Shown here: in pieces, positions 9,001 to 16,517 of the stretch
How positions within the stretch are numbered: position 1 is the first letter of the stretch
Layout of the letters: the number at the start of each line of letters is the position of its first letter
Origin: Plantactinospora soyae
Lineage (GTDB): Bacteria > Actinomycetota > Actinomycetes > Mycobacteriales > Micromonosporaceae
DNA length: 64,000 nucleotides
Direction of reading: 5' to 3'
Assembly (NCBI RefSeq): GCF_014874095.1
Contig: NZ_JADBEB010000001.1
Span: 3,658,001 to 3,722,000 of the forward strand
Notes under the pieces: model-generated
The model's database searches: none
Told to the model about the DNA's origin: nothing
Seen by the model: the letters and a program-made list of their open reading frames with translations, nothing else
Translations under genes and position numbers: made by a program

Positions 9001-9414
9001 CCAGAGGTCGAGCGCGTCGGCCAGTACGGTCGCGGCGCCGGGCGGGTCGGACCGGAGCAGGGCCCGGCCGGCGCCGACCAGGCGTTCGAACCGGGACACG
9101 TCCACCGCCGCCGGTTCGACGGCCAACCGGTAGCCCGTCGGGTGTGACTCGATCGGCGCGTCCGGCACGCTGCGGCGCAGCCGGGAGACGAGGGCCTGTA
9201 GTGCGTTGGCCGCACCCGTCGGCGGCTCGTCCTCCCAGAGACCGTCGATCAGGCGGCCGGTGTCGACCACCCGGTCGGCGTCGAGGGCGAGCAGGATCAG
9301 CAGCCGGCGTAGTCGGGGGCCGCTGACCGGTACCGGCGCGCCGCTGTCGGACGTCACCTCCAGCGGGCCGAGCATGGCGATCTGCACGCCGTCGATTGTG
9401 CCTGGCGCCGTCAT
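6082..9414 (-). CDS. AfsR/SARP-family regulator with BTAD, ATPase and TPR-like regions
   Basis: 1110 residues. Residues ~13-105 form an OmpR-like winged helix (MLGPLEV..., then GPRLRRLLILLAL). A BTAD domain follows to ~245. Next is a P-loop ATPase with GPGGAGKTR near 318 and Walker B LLLDNCEH near 403. The C-terminal 400 residues are helical repeats with typical TPR spacing. Such proteins are cytosolic transcription activators. The start at 9414 (MTAPGTIDGVQIA) precedes the conserved MLGPLEV by 13 codons; ATG 9375 is an alternative. The open frame continues to 9717 but would overlap the next gene. It faces the DrrAB operon, whose promoter region carries GTCAGC repeats, so control of that operon is a reasonable guess only. 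Confidence 0.9.
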   Translation of the reverse strand: MTAPGTIDGVQIAMLGPLEVTSDSGAPVPVSGPRLRRLLILLALDADRVVDTGRLIDGLWEDEPPTGAANALQALVSRLRRSVPDAPIESHPTGYRLAVEPAAVDVSRFERLVGAGRALLRSDPPGAATVLADALDLWRGPALADVAHADFARGPAARLDELRLTATEQRIDARLASGEAAALVPELHALARAHPVRERFAGQLIRALRATDRPAEALAAYARLRSTLAETLGTEPAPELAALHLELLRDADPTRPTSHPGPASTPAALPPVTGRTPSAEPLRPTNLPIPLTSFVGREEELGRVTELLAGSRLVTLTGPGGAGKTRLATESARTLLARELDGLWLVELAPVTDGAEVPQAILQLLGLREQGMLAAARNRILVPEVADPVGRLVSAIASRRVVLLLDNCEHVLDAAAALAERLLGACPQLRVLATSREPLGITGETLCPVESLPLPPPTADPATAMAYPAVRLLADRAGAARPDFAVDTDTVAPVIQICRSLDGMPLAIELAAARLRTMTPAQVAARLDDRFRLLTGGSRTALPRHQTLRAVFDWSWEPLDDAERALWRRLAVFTGGATLDAIERICATDDTDTPAENDGAGDVLGRADVLDRLSALVDKSLVVVSGNGEPRYRMLETTREYGLRRLAEAGETDRVRQAHAADFLALARTADAELRRSDQLHWLGWLSTEHDNLHAALRWAIATGNAPLAVGLVAALGWYWWMRGMRVEGVELALPALALPGVDRLPRDQVAVAEMMTAMNLLATSGELSLGSEWLTRAGRTAKGHEQAHPLLRLIEPMSVIFECYLGEPALNLLVARFDDPDPWVRAVCRTFHAHAELNMGCPDERPEADMLLALDGFRTIGERWGTAYAISALADLAGRRGEHERAAEFHGEAVDLMRVVGAAEDLPMMQIRLAHELWQVGERERAMALLLDADREAERIGSDECRAAVAHEHAEILRTTGDPRGAQRRLDQADALATKHTTAPQWRAMLASSQGAVAAALGDLPASRQHHDRALSMALKFYDAPVISVVLVGCADLALRIGRPEQTALLLGAAHAIRGGPDWSILDGPRIETAAREALGEANFTETFARGRTSASPTGLPELVKAALD

Positions 9415-9454
9415 CGGGTCGACGGAAATAATTCGCCGGGCCGCGCCCCGGGAC

Positions 9455-9880
9455 TCAGGCCTCCGGCTTGTCCTCCTCGCGGGGTGGGTCGCCGCTGTCA
9501 CCGTGCCGCAGCTCGTCCTCCCGGCGGCGCAGGTCCTGCTCCCAGCGTTCCAGCAGCTCCCGGTCCTGCTTCGAGCGCTCGCTGTCGAGCGAGCGGAGGA
9601 ACTCCGGGTCGTCGTCGGGCGCGAGCGGCCGTTGCCGGTCCCGGCCGGTCGCGGCGCCGCCACCCGGTCGGCCACCGCCGGCGGGATGGGTGGCCGGGAC
9701 CGGACGGCCGGCGACAAACCAGGCGACCGAGCCGATCAGGGGGATGAACAGGATTATCAGCACCCAGGCGAAGCGTGGAAGTGCCCGGATCTCGTCGCTC
9801 TCGGCCGAGAGGCAGCTGATCAGAGCGACGACGGCCAGGATGAGTTGTCCGATGGCGAGGATCGCGTAGAGGCGGACCAT
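9455..9880 (-). CDS. Small membrane protein with PLDc_N-like domain
   Basis: 141 residues. Two membrane segments (LYAILAIGQLILAVVALISCL and WVLIILFIPLIGSVAWFVAG, split by a short charged loop) match the PLDc_N domain found at the N-terminus of cardiolipin-synthase-like proteins, but no phospholipase domain follows. The rest is a Gly/Pro-rich linker and a highly charged helix (SERSKQDRELLERWEQDLRR) likely to form a coiled coil. In actinobacteria this stand-alone form is common and of unknown function. It lies 27 bp upstream of the DUF202 pair on the same strand. Confidence 0.8.
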   Translation of the reverse strand: MVRLYAILAIGQLILAVVALISCLSAESDEIRALPRFAWVLIILFIPLIGSVAWFVAGRPVPATHPAGGGRPGGGAATGRDRQRPLAPDDDPEFLRSLDSERSKQDRELLERWEQDLRRREDELRHGDSGDPPREEDKPEA

Positions 9881-9907
9881 CTGGTCATGATGACGTACCG
9901 GGCCCGG

Positions 9908-10243
9908 TCAGCGCATCGACGCCAGCACCAGCAGCACGCCGAGTCCGGCGAAACCGGCCGAGGACAGGGCGATCAGCGGCAGTACCGCGCCGGGCCGGCC
10001 CGGCAGTCGGGCGAGCGGACCGCCGAGCCGGTTGAAGGCCACGACCAGTACCGCCAGCCAGCTCAGGCCGGCCAGCGCGGCGACCACCGCGCCGACCGTT
10101 CCGCCGGCCAGGGCCAGCCGGGCGGTGAGCACGGCCACCACGCCGACCGCCAACGCGGTACGTCGCCAGGCCAACCGGGTGCGTACGGCCGCCAGCCCGA
10201 GGTCGGGGTCCGGTCGCCGGGGCGGGCGAGGTTCCGGCCTCAT
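9908..10243 (-). CDS. DUF202-family small membrane protein
   Basis: 111 residues. A Pro/Arg-rich head is followed by VRTRLAWRRTALA, the short motif typical of DUF202 proteins, then three membrane segments. Function is unknown for the family. ATG 10243 overlaps the stop of the upstream DUF202 gene by ATGA, indicating translational coupling; the longer open frame to 10612 would run through that gene. The two coupled proteins may form a heteromeric membrane complex, which is inference from co-translation only. Confidence 0.82.
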   Translation of the reverse strand: MRPEPRPPRRPDPDLGLAAVRTRLAWRRTALAVGVVAVLTARLALAGGTVGAVVAALAGLSWLAVLVVAFNRLGGPLARLPGRPGAVLPLIALSSAGFAGLGVLLVLASMR

Positions 10244-10641
10244 GTCTTCCGGGCGGCCTGGACCAGCACCGCGACGACGAGCAGGACGGCACCGAGCCCG
10301 ACCAGCAGGGCGAGGACCGCCGGGAAGCGGGACGCCGGAAGCTCCTGGCCGAGCCGGATGGCGCGTTCGGTGCGGGCCCAGTGGTCGACGGCGCGGATCG
10401 CGACCGTGCCGCCGAGCAGCAGCAGTGCCACGGCGAGCCCTTCCCGTAGGTAGGAGATCGGCATCGGGGGCAGGAACTGCGCGACGGCCAGCCCACCGGC
10501 GATCAGCGCCAGGCCGGTCCGCAGCCAGGCCAGGAAGGTGCGTTCGTTGGCGAGCGAGAACCGGTAGTCCGGGGTTTCGCCCACCTCGCGCAGTTCCCGT
10601 GGGTGGAACCACCGTCTGATCGCCTGGTACACGATCGCCAT
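10240..10641 (-). CDS. YidH/DUF202-family membrane protein
   Basis: 133 residues. FSLANERTFLAWLRTGLALIAGG is the DUF202 signature (the motif is split here by family convention at the Arg-Thr), followed by two further membrane segments as in E. coli YidH. Function is unknown. ATG 10641 is the first start consistent with YidH length; the frame extends upstream to 11049 only as antisense of the GNAT gene. It is coupled by ATGA to the second DUF202 gene and diverges from the GNAT gene, with 32 bp between the two start codons. Confidence 0.85.
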   Translation of the reverse strand: MAIVYQAIRRWFHPRELREVGETPDYRFSLANERTFLAWLRTGLALIAGGLAVAQFLPPMPISYLREGLAVALLLLGGTVAIRAVDHWARTERAIRLGQELPASRFPAVLALLVGLGAVLLVVAVLVQAARKT

Positions 10642-10661
10642 TATCTGGTGGACATCACCCT

Positions 10662-10667
10662 TAGCCT
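10662..10667 (+). promoter_or_regulatory. Leaderless -10 box TAGCCT
   Basis: TAGCCT ends 6 nt before the GTG start of the GNAT gene at 10674, with no ribosome binding site between, as expected for a leaderless mRNA. Confidence 0.55.
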
Positions 10668-10673
10668 GGTCGG

Positions 10674-11507
10674 GTGACTGATCTCGACGCCGAGGTGCTG
10701 CGCAACGTCTACGACATCCAGCTGCGGGCCCGGGTGCCCGAGCCGGTTCCGCCGGGCGTGACGGTGGAGTGGGACGGCCCGCTGCTGCGGATCCAGGGGC
10801 TCGACCGGGGTGGTTTCCTGACCTACTGCGACCTGGCCGGGTTGGCCGGGGCGGAGCTGGACGAGTTGATCGTGCGGCAGCGGGACCACTTCCAAAGGCT
10901 GGGCCAGGAGGTGGAGTGGAAGCTGCACGGACACGACCAGCCGGCCGACCTCGCCGACCGGTTGCGGGCCGCCGGCTTCGAGCCGGAGGAGCGGGAGACC
11001 GTCGTGATCGGGCCGGTCGCGCCGCTGGCGGCGACGCTGCCGGTGCCACCGGAGGGCGTACGCCTGCGTGAGGTGACCTCCCGGCCGGACCTGGACCGGA
11101 TCGCGGTGCTGAAGGGGCAGGTCTACGGCGGGGACTGGGGCTGGCTGACCGCCGGTCTGGAGCGGGAGCTGGCCGCCGGTGCCGCGCTGGACCAGCCGCC
11201 GTTGACCATCGTGGTCGCCGAGGCCGGCGACGAGCTGGTCAGCGCGGGCTGGGTGCGGTTCGTTCCCGGCACCCGGTTCGCCACCCTCTGGGGTGGGGCG
11301 ACGCTGCCGCACTGGCGGCGCCGGGGCATCTACCGGGCGCTGGTCACCTACCGGGCCCGACTGGCCGACGCCCGTGGCTTCAATCTGTTGCAGGTGGACG
11401 CCTCGGAGAACAGCCGGCCGATTCTGGAGCGGCTCGGTCTCGTCCCGGTCACCACCACCACGCCGTACGTCTACACTCCGACCCGTGACGCAACCGCTGA
11501 GCGCTGA
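10674..11507 (+). CDS. GNAT-family N-acetyltransferase
   Basis: 277 residues. The C-terminal half is a GNAT fold: after AGWVRFVPGTRFATLWGGAT comes HWRRRGIYRALVTYRARLA, the acetyl-CoA binding R/Q-x-x-G-x-G/I loop in a slightly altered form, then LLQVDASENSRPILERLGLVPV, the usual C-terminal strand. The first 130 residues are a less conserved substrate-side region. Substrate unknown. GTG at 10674 follows a leaderless -10 box. The 3' end overlaps the next gene by 23 nt in another frame. Confidence 0.85.
   Translation: MTDLDAEVLRNVYDIQLRARVPEPVPPGVTVEWDGPLLRIQGLDRGGFLTYCDLAGLAGAELDELIVRQRDHFQRLGQEVEWKLHGHDQPADLADRLRAAGFEPEERETVVIGPVAPLAATLPVPPEGVRLREVTSRPDLDRIAVLKGQVYGGDWGWLTAGLERELAAGAALDQPPLTIVVAEAGDELVSAGWVRFVPGTRFATLWGGATLPHWRRRGIYRALVTYRARLADARGFNLLQVDASENSRPILERLGLVPVTTTTPYVYTPTRDATAER
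11472..11477 (+). promoter_or_regulatory. Leaderless -10 box TACACT
   Basis: TACACT lies inside the end of the GNAT gene, exactly 7 nt before the GTG start at 11485. Confidence 0.55.
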
Positions 11508-11892
11508 GGAGCGGGCGACCCTGAAGAGTGCCGCGTTCGGCGCGGTCTACCTGGTGTCCAATGCCGAACCCGGCGCGCTTTCCATGATCAAGGAGAGCCT
11601 CGCGGCGTCGAACGCGTTCGCCCGGACCACCGGCCTGGTCCGGGAGTTGCTGACCACCGGCAACCTGCCACAGCTGCCCAGCGGGGCGTCGGCCGACGTG
11701 CCTTCGACGGTGCTGCCCGCGCTGCGGCGGTCGGTCGAGATCCTGCGGGCGAAGGCGCCCGCCGAGGTGGCCAGCTACCGGTCGGCGGTGCTGCACGCGA
11801 CCGAGGTGGTGGCGCGGGCGCACGATGGGATCAGCGCCAACGAGGCGGCGATGATGGCGAGCGTCCGCGAGGCACTCGACTCCACGGAGTGA
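11485..11892 (+). CDS. Conserved-looking protein of unknown function, 135 aa
   Basis: I do not recognise a domain. The product is soluble and mostly helical, beginning MTQPLSAEERATLKSAAFGAVYLVS and ending in an acidic tail. It contains AVYLVSNAEPGALSMIKES and a later AKAPAEVASYRSAVLHATEVVA helix, with no Cys and no signal peptide. GTG 11485 is chosen because a TACACT -10 box sits 7 nt upstream; the start is nested in the last 23 nt of the GNAT gene. It may be co-transcribed with that gene as well as having its own promoter. Function cannot be assigned. Confidence 0.7.
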   Translation: MTQPLSAEERATLKSAAFGAVYLVSNAEPGALSMIKESLAASNAFARTTGLVRELLTTGNLPQLPSGASADVPSTVLPALRRSVEILRAKAPAEVASYRSAVLHATEVVARAHDGISANEAAMMASVREALDSTE

Positions 11893-12162
11893 GCCGGTCG
11901 TCGACGCCACGGTCGAGCCGTCGTCGATTCCGTGGGGCGGGTCCGCCGCGCCGTGGTGAGCTGTGTCACCCCGAGGTGTCGGAGAGGGAAAGCTACTTGC
12001 GGGTAACATTAGCCGTAAGTAACGCCACACCTTCCCGTGCGCCGGCCGGTCGACCATCGGTTGACCGATCGTTAAGGAACGCGGGAGGCTGCTCCCGAGC
12101 ATCCGGGCGGGATCGCCTCGACAGCGGGGACCGCCATCAACAGGAGGGGTCGTCGAAGCGCG

Positions 12163-12942
12163 ATGAACATCGTCGTACTCGTCAAGCAGGTGCCCGACTC
12201 GGGCGCGGACCGCAGCCTGCGCAGTGACGACAACACCGTCGACCGGGGGTCGGCAAACAACGTCATCAACGAGATGGACGAGTACGCCATCGAAGAGGCG
12301 TTGCGGATCAAGGAAGCCCACGGCGGCGAGGTGACCGTGCTCACCATGGGGCCGGACAAGGCCGCCGAGTCGATCCGCAAGGCGCTGTCGATGGGGCCGG
12401 ACAAGGCCGTACACGTGCTCGACGACGCGCTGCACGGATCCTGCGCCGTGGCGACCTCCAAGGTGCTCGCCGCCGCGCTCGGACAGCTCGGCGCGGACCT
12501 GGTGCTCTGCGGCGCCGAGTCGACCGACGGCCGGGTGCAGGTGCTGCCGCACATGCTCGCCGAACGGCTCGGGATCGCCGCGCTGACCGGCGCCCGCAAG
12601 CTGACCGTCGACGGCGCCAACCTGACGGTGGAGCGGCAGACCGAGGAGGGCTACGAGGTGGTCGCCGCGGCGACCCCGGCCGTGGTCTCGGTCTGGGACA
12701 CCATCAACGAGCCCCGCTACCCGTCCTTCAAGGGCATCATGGCCGCCAAGAAGAAGCCGGTGCAGACGCTGACCCTGGCCGACCTGGGCGTTCCCGCCGA
12801 CGAGGTCGGTCTGGCCGGCGCCACCAGCGTCGTGGTGGAACACAGCCGACGCCCGGCCCGGGCCGGCGGCGAGCGGATCGCCGACGACGGCACCGGCGGC
12901 GCGAAGCTGGTCGAGTTCCTCGCCACCGAGAAGTTCGTCTGA
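12163..12942 (+). CDS. etfB: Electron transfer flavoprotein beta subunit
   Basis: 259 residues, the normal length for EtfB/FixA. It starts MNIVVLVKQVPDS and includes NEMDEYAIEEALRIKE, then GADLVLCGAESTDGRVQVLPHMLAERLG, all standard for the family. Together with EtfA it binds FAD and AMP and carries electrons from acyl-CoA and related dehydrogenases to the respiratory chain. ATG 12163 is preceded by AGGAGGGG at 12142-12149. The 270-bp upstream gap contains A/T-rich GTAACATTAGCCGTAAGTAAC (12003-12023, with GTAAC at each end) that may belong to the promoter. EtfA follows 27 bp downstream. Confidence 0.95.
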   Translation: MNIVVLVKQVPDSGADRSLRSDDNTVDRGSANNVINEMDEYAIEEALRIKEAHGGEVTVLTMGPDKAAESIRKALSMGPDKAVHVLDDALHGSCAVATSKVLAAALGQLGADLVLCGAESTDGRVQVLPHMLAERLGIAALTGARKLTVDGANLTVERQTEEGYEVVAAATPAVVSVWDTINEPRYPSFKGIMAAKKKPVQTLTLADLGVPADEVGLAGATSVVVEHSRRPARAGGERIADDGTGGAKLVEFLATEKFV

Positions 12943-12969
12943 GCGGCACCGAGAACAGGAGGAATGACC

Positions 12970-13929
12970 ATGGCTGAGGTTCTCGTCGTCGTCGAAGCCA
13001 CCCGGGAGTTCGGCGTCAAGAAGGTCACACTCGAACTGCTCACCCTCGCCCGCGAGCTGGGCAGCCCGGCGGCGGTGGTGCTCGGTGGCCCCGGCGCCGT
13101 GGCGGCGCTCGCCGACAAACTGGGCGAGTACGGCGCGGAGACGATCTACGCGGCCGAGCACGAGGAGATCGACGGTCACCTGGTGGCCCCGAAGGCGACC
13201 GTGCTCGCCGAGCTGGTCCGGCGGGTGCAACCGGCCGCCGTGCTGCTCGCGTCGAGCCAGGAGGGCAAGGAGATCGCCGCCCGGCTCGCCGTCAAGCTCG
13301 ACAACGGGGTGCTCACCGATGTCGTCGGGCTGGCCGCCGATGGCACCGCCACCCAGGTGGCCTTCGCCGGCTCGACCATCGTCACCTCGAAGGTGACCCG
13401 GGGGCTGCCGCTGGTGACCCTGCGGCCGAACTCGGTGACCCCGAGCCCCGCCCCGGCCACGCCCGCCGTCGAGCAGCTCGACGTCGTACTCGGCGAGGCC
13501 GACAGGCTGACCCGGGTGGTGGAGCGGGTGGCCGAGCAGAAGGGCAGCCGGCCGGAGCTGACCGAGGCGTCCGTGGTGGTCTCCGGCGGTCGCGGCGTCG
13601 GCAACGCCGACAACTTCAAGCTCGTCGAGGAGCTGGCCGACCTGCTCGGCGGGGCGGTGGGCGCGTCCCGGGCGGCGGTCGACTCCGGCTTCTACCCGCA
13701 CCAGTTCCAGGTCGGCCAGACCGGCAAGACGGTGTCTCCGCAGCTCTACGTGGCGCTCGGCATCTCCGGGGCGATCCAGCACCGGGCCGGTATGCAGACC
13801 TCGAAGACGATCGTCGCGGTGAACAAGGACGCCGAGGCGCCGATCTTCGAACTGGCCGACTTCGGGGTGGTGGGCGACCTGTTCAAGGTCGTACCGCAGG
13901 CCGCCGAGGAGATCCGCAAGCGTAGGTAG
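12970..13929 (+). CDS. etfA: Electron transfer flavoprotein alpha subunit
   Basis: 319 residues. The C-terminal FAD domain is fully recognisable: SRAAVDSGF near residue 235, [22 protein letters not shown], then [23 protein letters not shown]. Partner of EtfB in electron transfer. Of two in-frame ATGs (12964 and 12970), the second is chosen: AGGAGG at 12957-12962 is 1 nt from the first but 7 nt from the second. A 13-bp perfect hairpin lies 19 bp after the stop, so etfBA is a self-contained two-gene operon. Confidence 0.95.
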   Translation: MAEVLVVVEATREFGVKKVTLELLTLARELGSPAAVVLGGPGAVAALADKLGEYGAETIYAAEHEEIDGHLVAPKATVLAELVRRVQPAAVLLASSQEGKEIAARLAVKLDNGVLTDVVGLAADGTATQVAFAGSTIVTSKVTRGLPLVTLRPNSVTPSPAPATPAVEQLDVVLGEADRLTRVVERVAEQKGSRPELTEASVVVSGGRGVGNADNFKLVEELADLLGGAVGASRAAVDSGFYPHQFQVGQTGKTVSPQLYVALGISGAIQHRAGMQTSKTIVAVNKDAEAPIFELADFGVVGDLFKVVPQAAEEIRKRR

Positions 13930-13947
13930 CCGTACGTAACCCTCGGT

Positions 13948-13986
13948 GCCCGGCCGGGTCCGGTGTTCTTTCCGACCCGGCCGGGC
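13948..13986 (+). terminator. Hairpin terminator after etfA
   Basis: GCCCGGCCGGGTC (13948-13960) pairs perfectly with 13974-13986 across a 13-nt loop. There is no U-run, as is usual in high-G+C actinobacteria. Confidence 0.7.
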
Positions 13987-14014
13987 GCCGAGTGGGCTGT
14001 CCGGAACCTGCCAT

Positions 14015-14020
14015 TAGGCT
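14015..14020 (+). promoter_or_regulatory. Leaderless -10 box TAGGCT
   Basis: TAGGCT is 8 nt before ATG 14029 of the cysteine desulfurase gene. The other in-frame ATG at 14023 is only 2 nt away and would lie upstream of the predicted transcription start. Confidence 0.6.
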
Positions 14021-14028
14021 GGATGGCG

Positions 14029-15207
14029 ATGACATATCTGGATCACGCGGCGACCACCCCGATGCTCGAAGAGGCATTGGAGGCGTACGTCGCCACCGCT
14101 CGCGAGGTCGGCAACCCGTCGTCACTGCACGCCGCCGGACGGTGTGCCCGGCGCCGGGTGGAGGAGTCCCGGGAACGGGTCGCCGCCGCCCTGGGCGCCC
14201 GGCCGTCCGAGGTGGTCTTCACCGGTGGCGGTACCGAGAGCGACAACCTCGCCGTGAAGGGCATCTTCTGGGCTCGCCGGGCCGCCGATCCGGGTCGGGT
14301 CCGGGTGGTGGCGAGCGCGGTCGAGCACCACGCGGTGCTCGACTCGGTCGAGTGGCTGACCCAGCGGGAGGGCGCCAGCGCGAACTGGCTGCCGGTCGAC
14401 GAGTCGGGTGGGCTCGACCCCGACCGGCTGGCCGCCGTTCTCGACGCGCACGCCCCGCAGGTGGCCCTGGTCACCGCGATGTGGGCGAACAACGAGGTGG
14501 GCACCGTCCAGCCGATCGCCGCGCTCGCCGAGGTGGCCGCCGCGTACGGCGTTCCGTTCCACACCGACGCGGTCCAGGCGGTCGGTCAGGTGCCGGTGGA
14601 CTTCGCGGCCAGCGGGGTGGCGGCGTTGACGGTCACCGGGCACAAGCTCGGCGGCCCGGTCGGGGTCGGCGCGCTGCTGCTGGGCCGGGACGTGGACTGC
14701 ACGCCGGTGCTGCACGGCGGCGGCCAGGAGCGGGACGTCCGGTCGGGCACGCTCGACGCTGCCGGCATCGTGGCCTTCGCCGTCGCGGTCGAGCGCGCGG
14801 TCAAGATCCAGCAGGAGTACGCCGCCCGGGTCGCCGCGCTCCGGGACGACCTGGTGGTCCGGGTCCGGCAGGCGGTGCCGGAGGCGGTCTACAACGGCGA
14901 TCCGGCGAACCGGCTGCCCGGCAACGCGCACTTCTCTTTCCCCGGCTGCGAGGGCGACGCCCTGCTGCTGCTCCTGGACGCGCAGGAGATCGCCTGCTCG
15001 ACCGGATCGGCCTGTTCCGCCGGGGTGGCGCAGCCCTCACACGTACTCCTCGCGATGGGTGCCGACGACGACCGGGCCCGCTCGTCGCTGCGGTTCTCGC
15101 TCGGCCACACCTCGACCGCGCAGGACGTAGACGCCCTGATCGCGGCGCTGCCCGGGGTGGTCGAGCGGGCTCGCCGGGCCGGCGCGGTCAAGTCCGCCCG
15201 GAGCTGA
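14029..15207 (+). CDS. Cysteine desulfurase, NifS/IscS family
   Basis: 392 residues, starting [12 protein letters not shown] as usual for the family. The PLP lysine is in [11 protein letters not shown] near residue 206. The catalytic Cys loop is STGSACSAG near 323-331, followed by PSHVLLAMG. The enzyme takes sulfur from cysteine as a persulfide and hands it to acceptors. Its direct neighbour MnmA needs exactly this sulfur for tRNA 2-thiouridine, so the two probably work together; Fe-S assembly is another possible use. The start is set by the leaderless -10 box TAGGCT. Confidence 0.94.
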   Translation: MTYLDHAATTPMLEEALEAYVATAREVGNPSSLHAAGRCARRRVEESRERVAAALGARPSEVVFTGGGTESDNLAVKGIFWARRAADPGRVRVVASAVEHHAVLDSVEWLTQREGASANWLPVDESGGLDPDRLAAVLDAHAPQVALVTAMWANNEVGTVQPIAALAEVAAAYGVPFHTDAVQAVGQVPVDFAASGVAALTVTGHKLGGPVGVGALLLGRDVDCTPVLHGGGQERDVRSGTLDAAGIVAFAVAVERAVKIQQEYAARVAALRDDLVVRVRQAVPEAVYNGDPANRLPGNAHFSFPGCEGDALLLLLDAQEIACSTGSACSAGVAQPSHVLLAMGADDDRARSSLRFSLGHTSTAQDVDALIAALPGVVERARRAGAVKSARS

Positions 15208-15318
15208 GCGCCGGGGCGGGTCGGTGACGTCCGGGGCCCGCGACCCCGGTCCGCCGGAACGGGCGGCCAGGTCCCCCGGTCGGGCCGGTTACCCTCGTGG
15301 GGTGGAAGGGATGAACCG

Positions 15319-16398
15319 GTGAGGGTACTGGCAGCGATGTCCGGCGGGGTCGACTCGGCGGTCGCCGCCGCGCGGGCGGTGGAGGCCGGCCACGACGTCA
15401 CCGGCGTACACCTGGCGTTGGCGCGTAACCCGCAGACGTACCGCACCGGTGCCCGGGGCTGCTGCACGCTGGAGGACTCCCGGGACGCCCGGCGGGCCGC
15501 CGACGTACTCGGGATCCCGTTCTACGTCTGGGACCTGGCCGACCGGTTCCACGAAGACGTGGTGGAGACCTTCGTCGCCGAGTACGCCGCCGGCCGTACC
15601 CCGAACCCGTGCCTGCGCTGCAACGAGAAGATCAAGTTCGCGGCGGTGCTGGACCGGGCGGTGGCGCTCGGCTTCGACGCGGTGGTCACCGGCCACCACG
15701 CCCGGCTCGGCCCGGACGGGCTGCTGCGGCGCAGCGTCGACGAGGCCAAGGACCAGTCGTACGTGCTGGCCGTGCTCACCCGCGAGCAGCTGGACCGGTC
15801 GGTCTTCCCGCTCGGCGACTCGACCAAGGCACAGGTACGCGCGGAGGCGGCCCGGCGTGGCCTGGCGGTGGCCGAGAAGCCCGACTCGCACGACATCTGC
15901 TTCATCGCCGACGGCGACACCCGGGGCTTCCTCGCCGACCGGCTGGGCGAGGCTCCGGGCGACATCGTCGACGCCGGCACCGGCGCGGTGCTCGGCGCCC
16001 ACTCCGGCGCGTACGGGTACACGGTGGGCCAGCGCAAGGGGCTGGCGCTGGGGGTGCCGGCCCCGGACGGGCGGCCCCGCTACGTGCTCTCGATCACTCC
16101 GAAGACCAACACCGTGACGGTGGGCCCCGCCGAGGCGCTGGAGGTGTCCACGGTGGGCGCCGAGCGTCCGGTCTGGCCCACCGGCCCGCTCCCCGCCACC
16201 CCCCTCGACTGCGAGGTCCAGCTCCGCGCCCACGGTCAGGTCGTCCCGGCCACCGTCCAGGTCACCGGCGGATCCCTGCACGCGCAGCTGCGCCGCCCGA
16301 TCCGCGGGGTGGCCGCCGGCCAGGCGATCGTGGCGTACCGCCCCGACCCGGCGGGCGACATCGTGCTCGGCTCCGCCACCATCAGCACCACCGCCTGA
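15319..16398 (+). CDS. mnmA: tRNA-specific 2-thiouridylase MnmA
   Basis: 359 residues. The PP-loop SGGVDSAVA (residues 8-16) activates U34 of Lys, Glu and Gln tRNAs with ATP. The cysteines of [10 protein letters not shown] (98 and 101) and the Cys of DSHDICFI (~194) match the catalytic pair region. The C-terminal part has [10 protein letters not shown] and the small beta domain of the family. It receives sulfur from the cysteine desulfurase encoded 111 bp upstream. GTG 15319 is preceded by GGAAGGGA (15304-15311); a TACCCT -10 box at 15290-15295 fits a short leader. Hairpin repeat copy 2 follows 4 bp after the stop. Confidence 0.95.
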   Translation: MRVLAAMSGGVDSAVAAARAVEAGHDVTGVHLALARNPQTYRTGARGCCTLEDSRDARRAADVLGIPFYVWDLADRFHEDVVETFVAEYAAGRTPNPCLRCNEKIKFAAVLDRAVALGFDAVVTGHHARLGPDGLLRRSVDEAKDQSYVLAVLTREQLDRSVFPLGDSTKAQVRAEAARRGLAVAEKPDSHDICFIADGDTRGFLADRLGEAPGDIVDAGTGAVLGAHSGAYGYTVGQRKGLALGVPAPDGRPRYVLSITPKTNTVTVGPAEALEVSTVGAERPVWPTGPLPATPLDCEVQLRAHGQVVPATVQVTGGSLHAQLRRPIRGVAAGQAIVAYRPDPAGDIVLGSATISTTA

Positions 16399-16402
16399 GA
16401 GG

Positions 16403-16455
16403 TAAGGAAGGGCCCCTTCTTATCGTTTTCTGTAGAAGAAGGGCCCCTTCCTAAC
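16403..16455 (+). repeat. AGGAAGGGCCCC hairpin repeat, copy 2; probable mnmA terminator
   Basis: Arms TAAGGAAGGGCCCCTTCTT (16403-16421) and 16435-16455 pair with one central C-C mismatch. The loop holds TTATCGTTTTCTGTAG, almost the same as the inverted copy at 2285-2336. It begins 4 bp after the mnmA stop. Confidence 0.88.
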
Positions 16456-16505
16456 ACCCCGCGACCGCTTCGGGCCCGGCTGCCCACAGCGGCCGGCTGC
16501 GGGGC

Positions 16506-16511
16506 TAACCT
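16506..16511 (+). promoter_or_regulatory. Leaderless -10 box TAACCT
   Basis: TAACCT lies 6 nt before GTG 16518 with no ribosome binding site between. Confidence 0.6.
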
Positions 16512-16517
16512 GCGCAG

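Noticed and set aside
4282-9414. Antibiotic biosynthetic cluster suggested by DrrAB plus SARP
   Set aside because: No biosynthetic enzymes lie nearby; the pair alone does not define a cluster.
11449-13782. 777-codon minus-strand frame opposite etfBA
   Set aside because: Antisense of conserved etf genes; His/Gly/Arg-rich and without motifs.
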